Source of the DNA: LMUY01 sp965276785
GTDB taxonomy: Bacteria; Pseudomonadota; Alphaproteobacteria; Acetobacterales; Acetobacteraceae
DNA length: 64,000 nucleotides
Direction: 5' to 3'
NCBI GenBank assembly: GCA_965276785.1
Contig: OZ255629.1
Location: forward strand, 1,612,001 to 1,676,000
In this document: positions 1-9,522 of the stretch, in pieces
Numbering within the stretch: position 1 is the first letter of the stretch
How the letters are laid out: every line of letters starts with the position of its first letter
Position numbers and translations under genes: made by a program
The notes under the pieces: model-generated
Database searches by the model: none
Seen by the model: the letters and a program-made list of their open reading frames with translations, nothing else
What the model was told of the DNA's origin: nothing

Positions 1-1
1 A

Positions 2-190
2 ATCGCCTTGCGTCTGCCGGACGATGGCACCAGAGCGACCCCGCCGCTCCGATACGTGATCCTGGTCGACCAGAAAAGCTCGACATACAAGCCTAGCCTG
101 CTGCGGGCGCTCTGCCGCGCGGCTGACGGCGCTGCGGGGCTGGCGGTGGAGGACGGCGACGGCCCTGTCTGTTGCGACAATACACTCTAG
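2..190 (+). CDS. C-terminal piece of an unidentified protein, cut by the window edge
   Basis: An open frame runs in from the left edge and stops at 188-190, giving about 62 residues. The stretch LRYVILVDQKSSTYKPSLLR recalls the core of some HNH-endonuclease-like proteins as I remember them, but no catalytic motif is visible here. The last residues (GDGPVCCDNTL) look like out-of-frame tail, so the gene may be frameshifted or truncated rather than intact. Only 31 bp separate its stop from the next start. Identity is uncertain. Confidence 0.35.
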   Translation: MALRLPDDGTRATPPLRYVILVDQKSSTYKPSLLRALCRAADGAAGLAVEDGDGPVCCDNTL

Positions 191-221
191 CCTAGCTGCG
201 TTGACACCCGGAGTACGGACC

Positions 222-716
222 ATGGCCGCACCTAAATGGCAGCGCAAGCCGACCACCGCAAAAGTTGGAGGCGAGGTCTTCCACATAGTGGAAAGCCCAG
301 CAGATCCTTGGTTGCGGTCGATGGAGCGGCAGGTCGACTTCTGTGGCGCAGCGATTGCGGCTGTGGGCGCTCTGCGCGACGATCCTGGTTGCATCGAGGC
401 GCATTTGTTCCTGGCCCGCCATGCAAAGGAGCCGCATATCGCCTATGCCCACTTGGCCAAAGCCGTGGAAACCGGCAAGACGCTTTGGGACCCTGTGGCC
501 GCCGAGCAGGACGACTTCGCATTGTGGGGAGTGATGGCGACACGTCCCTACATGCGTGCCATCAAGGAGCTTGCACTCTGGCACGCCGACTGCGGCGACA
601 ACGTAACCTCGCACCGTCTGCTCAGCCAACTCCTGGAGATGAACCCGGTCGACTCCAAAGGGATCCGCTATCTGATGGCCGAAACCCAGGAAGTCGTATC
701 CACACCCATCCCGTAG
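222..716 (+). CDS. TPR-like hypothetical protein
   Basis: A 164-residue predicted soluble protein. I took the ATG at 222; an in-frame TTG at 201 would add seven residues. The second half reads like a degenerate tetratricopeptide array: alanine-rich helices, then an aligned pattern with YMRAIKELALWHADCG and LLEMNPVDSKGIRYLMAE. The phrase 'L-NP-D--GIRYL' is typical of ST7-like or SEC-C-linked TPR proteins (family memory). No signal peptide, membrane segment or enzyme motif is seen. It stands alone, convergent with gyrB, with possible insertion-sequence debris just downstream. Function unknown; probably a protein-interaction scaffold. Confidence 0.55.
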   Translation: MAAPKWQRKPTTAKVGGEVFHIVESPADPWLRSMERQVDFCGAAIAAVGALRDDPGCIEAHLFLARHAKEPHIAYAHLAKAVETGKTLWDPVAAEQDDFALWGVMATRPYMRAIKELALWHADCGDNVTSHRLLSQLLEMNPVDSKGIRYLMAETQEVVSTPIP

Positions 717-774
717 AGCCTCCAGCTATCATGCCCTTGTGAAAACCACGATAGGTCAGCCTGTTAGAGAAATC

Positions 775-807
775 TTGTGCAGGTAACTGGTCCGTTGTGC
801 AGGTAAC
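775..807. repeat. Direct repeat, possible insertion-sequence end remnant
   Basis: The 13-mer TTGTGCAGGTAAC occurs at 775-787 and again at 795-807, a 20-bp period. Repeated copies of a terminal motif at about 20-bp spacing are characteristic of the ends of IS21-family elements. No transposase is present in the window, so at most this is a solo end or remnant between the TPR-like gene and gyrB. It could also be a protein-binding tandem site. Confidence 0.35.
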
Positions 808-829
808 CTATGCCAACGACACAAGCGCG

Positions 830-3307
<2,478 letters not shown>

Positions 3308-3368
3308 GCCGTGCGGTAGGCTCCAGGTGGGAACGGAATGCTCGGCAATATAGGCTTTCCCGCCCGTC

Positions 3369-4514
3369 TTAGACAGTGCCCACGGGGGGAAAGCTGCGGT
3401 CTTGATGCAGGGCGTGCCCGCCGGTGTTGAGGCCCTCGGCAAGGCCGTGGAGTGGGCGGAATACGTCGCTGTCCGTGCCGGTGAGCAAAGTGGTGGTGGC
3501 AAGCCGCGGCAGGGCAGCCAGCAGCGCGGCGCGGCGCAACAGGTCCAGATGCACCAGCGGCTCATCGAGCAGCAGCAGCGGCGGCGTGCCGCGGGCGGCG
3601 GCAATCAGCGCGGCATGGCCGAGGATGGTGCCGACCAGCAGCGCCTTTTGCTGCCCGGTGCTGGCGAGCTGGGCGGACAGCCCGGTCTCGGCGTCGGCGA
3701 GCGCGAAATCGGCCCGATGCGCGCCAAAACTGGCGGACCCGGCGGCGGCATCCTTCCCCCGGGCTTCGGCCAGGGCGTCGCGCAGCCAATCCTCTGCCGC
3801 CAGGGCGGGGCTGGCGGCCAGCCGCTCGGCCACCGGGTCAAGCAGGGTGAGGCGGGCGACGGGGAAAGCGCCCGCCGCACCGGCCGCAAGCGCGGCATTG
3901 AGGCGCGCGGCCAGCGTGGCGCGGGCGGCGGCGGCGGCCACCGCGTGGCGGGCCATGCTGTCCTCAAGGGCGGCGAGCCAAGCAGGGTCGGCTCCGGCTT
4001 CACCAGTGCCTTGCGCGAGCAGGCGGTTGCGGCCGGCCATGGCGGTATCGTGCGCGGCGATTTCGCGGGCGTGGCCCGGTTCGAGCGCCCAGACCAGCCG
4101 GTCGAGAAAGCGGCGGCGGCCGGACGGCCCTTCCCCGAACAGCCGGTCCATCTGCGGGGTGAGCCAAACGGCGGCGACGCGCTCGGCAATGGCGGCTTGC
4201 GAGCGCGGCGCTTCCCCGTCCAGCCGAAACGCCCGGCGGTCCGTCACCCCGTCCGGCACCGACCCGGTGCCGACCCGCAGCCCATCGCCAAACTCCGCCG
4301 CGACGCCCCATCCCCCAGGCCCGCCCGCCCGCGCAAGCTCCGCCAGCCGGGCATTGCGCAGCCCCCGACCCGGCACCAGCAGAGACACGGCCTCCAACAG
4401 GTTGGTCTTCCCGCTCCCATTCGGCCCGGTGATCACCGCAATCCGCCCCCCCGGCCGCCAGGTCAGCGCCGGATAATTGCGGAACTCGCTCAGCGTCAGG
4501 CGGGTAAGCCGCAC
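3369..4514 (-). CDS. recF: DNA replication and repair protein RecF
   Basis: SMC-like ATPase that loads RecA at single-strand gaps with RecO and RecR. It is 381 residues from a GTG at 4514, preceded by GAGGA four bases upstream; a GTG at 4532 in the same frame is less well placed. Visible: the N-terminal RLTRLTLSEFRNYPALTW typical of RecF, Walker A GPNGSGKTN (about residue 32), an ABC-type signature around STGQQKALLVGTIL, and Walker B PLLLLDEPLVHLD near the C-terminus. The gene lies between gyrB and a divergent hypothetical gene 64 bp away. It is therefore not directly behind dnaN and probably uses its own promoter in the gap 4515-4578. Confidence 0.97.
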   Translation of the reverse strand: MRLTRLTLSEFRNYPALTWRPGGRIAVITGPNGSGKTNLLEAVSLLVPGRGLRNARLAELARAGGPGGWGVAAEFGDGLRVGTGSVPDGVTDRRAFRLDGEAPRSQAAIAERVAAVWLTPQMDRLFGEGPSGRRRFLDRLVWALEPGHAREIAAHDTAMAGRNRLLAQGTGEAGADPAWLAALEDSMARHAVAAAAARATLAARLNAALAAGAAGAFPVARLTLLDPVAERLAASPALAAEDWLRDALAEARGKDAAAGSASFGAHRADFALADAETGLSAQLASTGQQKALLVGTILGHAALIAAARGTPPLLLLDEPLVHLDLLRRAALLAALPRLATTTLLTGTDSDVFRPLHGLAEGLNTGGHALHQDRSFPPVGTV

Positions 4515-4578
4515 CTCATCCTCCCCGCCCACCCCAAACTCCTTGAAACTCCCCCAGCGCGCAGGTCACAACCCGCCG

Positions 4579-5154
4579 ATGCCCGCGCCGCCCGCTCCCG
4601 CCGAGCTCACCGCCCTCGCCGCTCAGCGCGCCGAGAACCGGGAGCATTTCCGCGCCGCCCTGCTCCGCATCATAGACCGCGGCGTCGCCATCGTCGAAGC
4701 CCTCGACCCGGCCGACGGCGATCCCATCGCCACCGCCCGCGCCTATCACGAGGTCGCGCGCGACATCCGCCAGGGCATCATGCTCGCCGACAAGCTCGCC
4801 GCCCCCATCCCCGACCCGCCCCCCATCCCTCCGCCCGACTCCCGTAGGGTGGGTTGCCCTTCGCAACCCACCACTCCCGCCACGCGCACGGGAACGGCGC
4901 CCACTCCGGGCGGTGACCCGGCCGAATCCCCGGAATCGGCCGAAACTCTCGAGCGGCCCGATCCGCTCGAAGCCCTCGAACCGCTCGAGCAACTCGACGA
5001 CCGCCCGGCCGAAGACGTCATCCTGGACCTGCGCCGCAGCTTCGGCCTGCTCCCTACAAGCTGGCCCCGCCGCGCCCTCCCCACCTTCGAGCCCCGCGAC
5101 GCCCTCGCCGCCACCTTCGGCGCCAACCTCCCCAGCCCCATCGACACCTCCTAA
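4579..5154 (+). CDS. Hypothetical protein, Pro/Glu-rich, interrupted by a palindromic repeat
   Basis: 191 residues from ATG at 4579. The N-terminal 75 residues form a helical region (ENREHFRAALLRIIDRGVAIVEAL, then YHEVARDIRQGIMLADKLA). A proline-rich linker follows, then an acidic stretch rich in ESPES and LEALEPLEQLDD, and a conserved-looking tail DVILDLRRSFGLLP. No membrane segment or enzyme motif. The linker (about residues 89-98) is encoded by the GTAGGGTGGGTT palindrome at 4844-4872, which also occurs between genes elsewhere in this window, so the repeat has apparently been domesticated in frame. Divergent from recF. Similar small proteins may occur in related bacteria, but I do not recognise a named family. 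Confidence 0.6.
   Translation: MPAPPAPAELTALAAQRAENREHFRAALLRIIDRGVAIVEALDPADGDPIATARAYHEVARDIRQGIMLADKLAAPIPDPPPIPPPDSRRVGCPSQPTTPATRTGTAPTPGGDPAESPESAETLERPDPLEALEPLEQLDDRPAEDVILDLRRSFGLLPTSWPRRALPTFEPRDALAATFGANLPSPIDTS
4844..4872. repeat. Palindromic repeat, GTAGGGTGGGTT family, inside a gene
   Basis: GTAG followed by the 10-bp arms GGTGGGTTGC (4848-4857) and GCAACCCACC (4863-4872) around a 5-nt loop. Related copies with the same GGGTGGGT arms and CTAC/GTAG edge lie at 50533-50553 and 62986-63050. This copy sits in frame in the linker of the hypothetical gene. Confidence 0.8.
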
Positions 5155-5210
5155 GTCGACCCCAGCCATGCGCGTGCCGCAAGCCACGCATGCGCAATCG
5201 AGGCTGCCTC

Positions 5211-5233
5211 ATTATAACGCGGCTTATGATAAT
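5211..5233. promoter_or_regulatory. Imperfect AT-rich palindrome before marR
   Basis: ATTATAA at 5211-5217 and TTATGATAAT at 5224-5233 form an imperfect inverted repeat ending two bases before the marR start codon, in otherwise very GC-rich DNA. MarR proteins commonly bind such palindromes over their own promoters, so autoregulation of the marR-emrAB operon is plausible (inference). Confidence 0.45.
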
Positions 5234-5235
5234 CC

Positions 5236-5694
5236 ATGCCGATGGATTACCACCGCGACCTGCTCTTCCTGCTGCATGACCTCGCCCGCCTGCTCCGCAC
5301 CGAGGCGGACCGGCGCGCCAAAACCCACGGCATGACCCGGGCGCAATGGGGCATCCTACTCTGGCTGGACCGCGAGCCCGGCCTGTCGCAGCGCGAGCTC
5401 GCCGCCGTGCTGGAGGTGGAGCCCATCACCGTCGCCCGCCTGGTCGACCGGCTGGAGCGCCGCGGCATGGTCGAGCGCCGGCCGGACCAGGCCGACCGGC
5501 GCATCTGGCGCCTGCACCTGCGCCATGAGGCGCGGGCGGTGCTGCGCGAGATCGACGGGCACCGGGCCGCCATGACCGCCTCGCTCACCCAGGACATGCC
5601 GGCCGCCGAGCAAGCCCGGCTCATCGACGCGCTCACCCGCATGAAAGCAGCGCTCAGCGCCGAGCGGCACGCCAAGCTGAAGGAAGTCGCCTGA
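5236..5694 (+). CDS. MarR-family transcriptional regulator
   Basis: 152-residue winged-helix regulator. It shows the MarR core: helix 1-2 HDLARLLRTEADRRAK, ARAQ-like MTRAQWGILLWLDREPGLSQ (about 35-55), recognition helix region ELAAVLEVEPITVARLVDRL, and the wing ERRPDQADRRIWRLHL. Two start codons are possible (5236 and 5242). It overlaps the efflux adaptor gene by one base (TGATG at 5692-5696), so regulator and pump are one operon. This is the usual layout of EmrR-type repressors that release the operon when a pump substrate binds. The palindrome at 5211-5233 is a candidate operator. Confidence 0.9.
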   Translation: MPMDYHRDLLFLLHDLARLLRTEADRRAKTHGMTRAQWGILLWLDREPGLSQRELAAVLEVEPITVARLVDRLERRGMVERRPDQADRRIWRLHLRHEARAVLREIDGHRAAMTASLTQDMPAAEQARLIDALTRMKAALSAERHAKLKEVA

Positions 5695-6782
5695 TGTCCG
5701 CATCCGCCCTGCCCCGGGACCTGACGCCCGCCGCGCCAGTCCATATCCGCCGCAGCCTGCGCCGCGCGCTGCGCCTGCCGCTGATGCTGGGCGGCGTGCT
5801 GGCCGTGGCGGTCGGCGCCGGCGCCATGTGGCTGGACGGCGGCCGCTGGGTGTCAATCGACAACGCCTATACCAATGCCGACAAGGTGGCGCTGTCCACC
5901 GACGTCTCGGGCGAGGTCATGGCCATCCCCGTCCACGAGGGCCAGACGGTGCGCAAAGGCGACGTGCTGTTCCAGCTCGATCCCCGCCAGATGCAGATCG
6001 CGGTGGAGGCGGCGCAGGCCGACCTCGAACAGACCCGGCTGACGCTCGAATCGATGAAGCAGGACTACCAGCGGATGCTGCGCGACACCGCCTCCAAGGC
6101 GGCGCAGGTGCAGGCGGACCAGGCGACCTACGACCGCTCCAACGCGCTGGTCGGCCGCGGCGACCTGCCCCGGCAGTCCTATGACGACGCCCGCTTCAAG
6201 CTGGCCGCCGACCAGAGGGGCGTCGATTCGAGCGTATTCGCCGCCCAGGTGCAGCTCGCCCGGCTAAACGGCAAGCCCGACGTGGACGTGACGACGCTAC
6301 CCTCCTACCTGCAAGCCCGCGCCCGGCTGAACGAGGCGAAGCGCCAATTGGCCGACACCACCGTCCGCGCCCCGTTCGACGGCATCGTAACCCAGGTGCC
6401 GACCTTGCAGCCGGGCATGTTCCTGCCCGCCGGCACCTCCGCCTTCGGGCTGATCTCGACCGCTAACGTCTGGATTGACGCCAACCCCAAGGAGACCGAG
6501 CTGACCTGGGTCAAGCCCGGCGACCCGGTGCAGGTCACGGTGGACACCTATCCCGGCCACACCTGGACCGGCACGGTGGAAAGCATCTCCGCCGGCAGCG
6601 GCTCCCAATTCTCCATCCTGCCGGCGCAGAACGCCTCCGGCAACTGGGTCAAGGTGGTGCAGCGCATCCCGCTGCGGGTGCGGGTAGACCGCCAGCCCGG
6701 CGACCCCGACCTGCGCGCCGGCATGAGTGTGGTGGCCGATATCGACACCGGGCACACGCGAAGCCTGCACGACCTGTATTGA
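5694..6782 (+). CDS. HlyD/EmrA-family efflux adaptor
   Basis: Periplasmic adaptor that links an inner-membrane DHA2 pump to an outer-membrane channel. 362 residues: a short cytoplasmic start, one membrane anchor (about residues 25-45, LPLMLGGVLAVAVGAGAMWL), and a barrel-sandwich hybrid (biotinyl-lipoyl-like) half GEVMAIPVHEGQTVRKGDVL. Next come an alpha-helical hairpin (about 95-200) and the second half RAPFDGIVTQVPTLQPGMFL with the beta-barrel IDANPKETELTWVKPGDPV. Coupled to marR upstream and overlapping the pump gene by four bases downstream. Substrate unknown; the family exports hydrophobic drugs or fatty-acid-like compounds. No outer-membrane channel gene is next to it. Confidence 0.92.
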   Translation: MSASALPRDLTPAAPVHIRRSLRRALRLPLMLGGVLAVAVGAGAMWLDGGRWVSIDNAYTNADKVALSTDVSGEVMAIPVHEGQTVRKGDVLFQLDPRQMQIAVEAAQADLEQTRLTLESMKQDYQRMLRDTASKAAQVQADQATYDRSNALVGRGDLPRQSYDDARFKLAADQRGVDSSVFAAQVQLARLNGKPDVDVTTLPSYLQARARLNEAKRQLADTTVRAPFDGIVTQVPTLQPGMFLPAGTSAFGLISTANVWIDANPKETELTWVKPGDPVQVTVDTYPGHTWTGTVESISAGSGSQFSILPAQNASGNWVKVVQRIPLRVRVDRQPGDPDLRAGMSVVADIDTGHTRSLHDLY

Positions 6783-8386
6783 GCAGCACCTTGGCGGACG
6801 CGCGGGTGCCGAACCGCACCATCATCACCGTCTGCGCCATGGTGGCGACGCTGATGCAGGCGCTGGACTCCACCATCGCCAACGTGGCGCTGCCCTACAT
6901 GCAGGGCAGCCTGTCGGCGACGTCGGACCAGATCACCTGGGTGCTGACCTCCTACATCGTGGCCGCTGCGATCATGACCGCCCCGGTCGGCTGGCTGTCG
7001 GCACGGTTCGGGCGCAAGACCCTGTTCATCGCCTGCCTGGTCGGCTTCACCGGTGCCTCGATGCTGTGCGGCGTGGCGCAATCCTTGGAAGAGATGGTGC
7101 TGTTCCGGCTGCTGCAGGGCGTGTTCGGCGCCGCCTTGGTGCCGCTGTCGCAAGCGACCATGCTGGACATCTACCCGCCGGAGCAGCGCGGCTCCGCGAT
7201 GGCGATCTGGGGCATGGGCGTGATGGTCGGCCCGATCCTCGGCCCCACCCTGGGCGGCTACCTGACCGAACTCTACAATTGGCGCTGGGTGTTCTACGTC
7301 AACCTGCCGTTCGGCATCCTGGCGATCACCGGCATGGCCATCTTCCTGCCGCGTGCCGAGGCCGGCCGGGGCATGAAGTTCGACTGGCTCGGCTTCGCCG
7401 TGCTGGCGGTGGGCATCGGCGCACTGCAACTGATGCTGGACCGGGGCGAGACCAAGGACTGGTTCGGCTCGCGGGAAGTGATCGTCGAGGCCGTGCTGGC
7501 GGGACTTGGGATCTACCTGTTCGTGGTGCACATGGCGACCGCGGAACGCCCGTTCATCGCCCCCGCGGTCTTCCGCGACCGCAACCTCGCCGTGAGCTTC
7601 GTGGTGATGTTCTCGGTCGGCATGCTGCTGCTCGCCACCTCCGCCCTGCTGGCGCCCTGGCTGCAGACCTTGGCCAACTACCCGGTGGAAACGGCGGGGC
7701 TGTTGCTGGCGCCGCGCGGCATCGGCACCATGGGGGCGATGATGATCGCCGGGCGGCTGGCCAACCGGGTGGACCCGCGCAAGCTGATGGCGCTTGGTGT
7801 GGCGCTGCTGTGCTACTCGCTCTGGACCATGACGGCGTGGACGCCGGACGCATCGCAATGGACCGTGATCAGCAACACAATCATCCAGGGCGCGGGCATC
7901 GGCTTTGTGTTCATCCCGCTGCAGGTGGTGGCGTTCGCGACCTTGCCCGGCAGCGTACGCACGGACGGCGCGGCGCTGCTCAGCCTGTTCCGCAACGTGG
8001 GCAGCGCCATCGGCGTGTCCGTCACCTCCACCATGCTGGCCCGCAGCATCCAGGTCGCGCATTCGGACTTGGTCCAGAACGTCACCCCGTTCAGCCGCGC
8101 GCTACAGGGCGGCGGCGTGGCGCAACAGATGCTCAACCCGGTTGAGGGTATAGCGCCGCTGGTGGTGCCGGGCGGGATGGTGAACACGCAGATGCTGAAT
8201 GTGCCGGACGCAAACGCCGTGCTGCTCGACTCGCTCATCAATCACCAGGCGGCGATTATCGGCTACTTGAACGATTTCAAGCTCATGCTGCTGGTATGCG
8301 CGCCCACCGCGCTGCTGCTGCTATTGCTGCGGCGGCCCGCACGGAGCGTGGCGCTGCCGGCGGATGCGCATGCTGCGATGGAGTGA
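6779..8386 (+). CDS. DHA2-family MFS efflux pump (EmrB-like)
   Basis: Inner-membrane 14-helix proton antiporter of the DHA2 (EmrB/QacA) family, 535 residues from a TTG at 6779 that overlaps the adaptor stop by four bases. Visible: first-helix motif LMQALDSTIANVALPYM (motif D1), TWVLTSYIVAAAIMTAP, motif A GWLSARFGRKTLF, and motif C GPILGPTLGGYL. There is a large periplasmic insertion before the last helix (about residues 440-490) and a C-terminal helix LMLLVCAPTALLLLLL. It works with the adaptor encoded immediately upstream. The UUG start with tight overlap suggests translational coupling and a controlled pump-to-adaptor ratio. Confidence 0.93.
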   Translation: MSSTLADARVPNRTIITVCAMVATLMQALDSTIANVALPYMQGSLSATSDQITWVLTSYIVAAAIMTAPVGWLSARFGRKTLFIACLVGFTGASMLCGVAQSLEEMVLFRLLQGVFGAALVPLSQATMLDIYPPEQRGSAMAIWGMGVMVGPILGPTLGGYLTELYNWRWVFYVNLPFGILAITGMAIFLPRAEAGRGMKFDWLGFAVLAVGIGALQLMLDRGETKDWFGSREVIVEAVLAGLGIYLFVVHMATAERPFIAPAVFRDRNLAVSFVVMFSVGMLLLATSALLAPWLQTLANYPVETAGLLLAPRGIGTMGAMMIAGRLANRVDPRKLMALGVALLCYSLWTMTAWTPDASQWTVISNTIIQGAGIGFVFIPLQVVAFATLPGSVRTDGAALLSLFRNVGSAIGVSVTSTMLARSIQVAHSDLVQNVTPFSRALQGGGVAQQMLNPVEGIAPLVVPGGMVNTQMLNVPDANAVLLDSLINHQAAIIGYLNDFKLMLLVCAPTALLLLLLRRPARSVALPADAHAAME

Positions 8387-8418
8387 GCGGCCTTGCCGTC
8401 CAGGCGCATTTGCATTAT

Positions 8419-8436
8419 TGTGTAGGCGTCTACACA
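8419..8436. promoter_or_regulatory. Palindromic operator candidate of the vapBC pair
   Basis: Perfect 7-bp arms TGTGTAG (8419-8425) and CTACACA (8430-8436) with a 4-bp centre, ending 9 bp before the antitoxin ATG and touching its ribosome-binding site AGAGG. VapB-type antitoxins autorepress by binding such palindromes, so this is the probable operator. Confidence 0.6.
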
Positions 8437-8445
8437 GAGGATATC

Positions 8446-8685
8446 ATGCCGCTCAACATCCGCAGCGACGAGGTCAACGGCCTTGCCGAGGCGCTTGCCG
8501 CCCGCAAGCACGTCAACAAGACCGAAGCCGTCAAACAAGCGCTCGAAAACGAACTCCGCCGCCTTGACCAGGCACTCCCCTTGCGCGAGCGGCTGCGTCC
8601 GTTGCAGGTTCGGGTCATGGGCCGGCCGTCAACTGGCCTAGACGCGGACAAGGCGTTCTACGACGATCTAAGCGGCGAGGTGTGA
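8446..8685 (+). CDS. vapB: VapB-type antitoxin (Rv0623/PSK-like)
   Basis: 79-residue antitoxin from ATG at 8446, preceded by AGAGG. The N-terminal MPLNIRSDEVNGLAEALAARKHVNKTEAVKQAL is a short ribbon-helix-helix-like DNA-binding module typical of the Rv0623 (PSK transcription factor) family. The C-terminal half (RLRPLQ, then DADKAFYDDLSGEV) is the usual toxin-wrapping tail, and 'FYDDLSG' is characteristic of this group. It overlaps the toxin gene by one base. It should neutralise VapC and repress the pair through the palindrome at 8419-8436. Confidence 0.85.
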   Translation: MPLNIRSDEVNGLAEALAARKHVNKTEAVKQALENELRRLDQALPLRERLRPLQVRVMGRPSTGLDADKAFYDDLSGEV

Positions 8686-9113
8686 TGTTCGTCGACGCCT
8701 CCGCCATCGTTGCCATCCTCACAAGCGAGCCAGAGGCCGACGCGCTGGCAGATGCGCTGGACGTCGCCCACTCACCCGTCACATCGCCAATCGCTATTTT
8801 CGAAGCCGCCCTGGGCATCCGCCGCAAGCGCCACGCCAGCGTGGCGGAAGCGCAAGCGGACGTGCTCGAATTTCTTCAAACCGCCAGCATCCGCACGGTC
8901 TCAATCACCGGACAGGAAGCGGAAGCTGCTCTCGACGCCTTCTCCCGCTATGGCAAAGGCCAAGGCCACCCAGCGCAACTCAACCTAGGAGACTGCTTCG
9001 CCTACGCGGTCGCGAAAACCAACCGAATGCCGCTTCTGTTCAAAGGCGAGGACTTCGACAAGACCGACATCGCTACGGCCGTTCCGCCCCAACCAACGGC
9101 TCCAGCCGCTTGA
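8685..9113 (+). CDS. vapC: VapC-type PIN-domain ribonuclease toxin
   Basis: 142 residues. PIN-domain acidic residues are visible: D near the start (MFVDASAIVAIL), E in the AIFEAALGIRR segment, and the C-terminal LNLGDCFAYAVAK with its Asp, followed by LLFKGEDFDKTDI. Together they form the Mg-binding site for cleavage of RNA (often initiator or other tRNA in this family). I chose the ATG at 8685 (TGATG overlap with vapB); a GTG at 8682 is the alternative. The 3' end overlaps the convergent GNAT gene by 41 bp. Catalytic residues appear intact, so the toxin is probably active. Confidence 0.88.
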   Translation: MFVDASAIVAILTSEPEADALADALDVAHSPVTSPIAIFEAALGIRRKRHASVAEAQADVLEFLQTASIRTVSITGQEAEAALDAFSRYGKGQGHPAQLNLGDCFAYAVAKTNRMPLLFKGEDFDKTDIATAVPPQPTAPAA

Positions 9114-9519
9114 CGAAGAAAATCCGGTCATGGCCCGGCGGGTAGTCCGTGATGCGGCCGCACTCGACGAAACCGAACTTGGGATAGAAATCCGGCGCCT
9201 GAAAGGTCCAGGTGTCCAGCCAAATCCCCACCAAGTCACGACGCCGCGCTTCGGCTTCGGCGAGTTCCATAACTCGGCGGCCCAGCCCCTGGCCTTTGGC
9301 CTCTCCCAAGGCGAGAAGCTCGACAAACAGGAACCCGTAGTGGCTATAGCCCCACAGCCCGCCCACCACCTCGCCATCCTTGTCCCGCACCGTCACCGCC
9401 AACGGCGCAAACCGGCCAGGACCGCCAGCGCTCTCGTTATACGCCAGCAGAGGCTCAATGATCTTTTGCCGCAACGAGCGATCAGGCTCCGGTTCCAGGC
9501 GGACAGACCAGCCCGCCAC
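9073..9519 (-). CDS. GNAT-family N-acetyltransferase
   Basis: 148 residues. The central acetyl-CoA binding motif A is clear: VELLALGEAKGQGLGRRVMELAE (Q/RxxGxG/A as KGQGLG), followed by WLDTWTFQAPDFYPKFGFVECGRI, the motif B 'FY.k.GF' signature. The substrate cannot be inferred. It begins three bases after the dnaN stop and so is likely transcribed with dnaN. It ends inside the convergent vapC by 41 bp, marking the inner boundary of the accessory block between dnaN and recF. Confidence 0.85.
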   Translation of the reverse strand: MAGWSVRLEPEPDRSLRQKIIEPLLAYNESAGGPGRFAPLAVTVRDKDGEVVGGLWGYSHYGFLFVELLALGEAKGQGLGRRVMELAEAEARRRDLVGIWLDTWTFQAPDFYPKFGFVECGRITDYPPGHDRIFFVKRLEPLVGAERP

Positions 9520-9522
9520 CGG

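Noticed and set aside
6548..8062. Long antisense frame opposite the efflux pump
   Set aside because: Composition (His/Gln/Arg-rich) is a shadow of the GC-rich EmrB gene; no start signal or family match.
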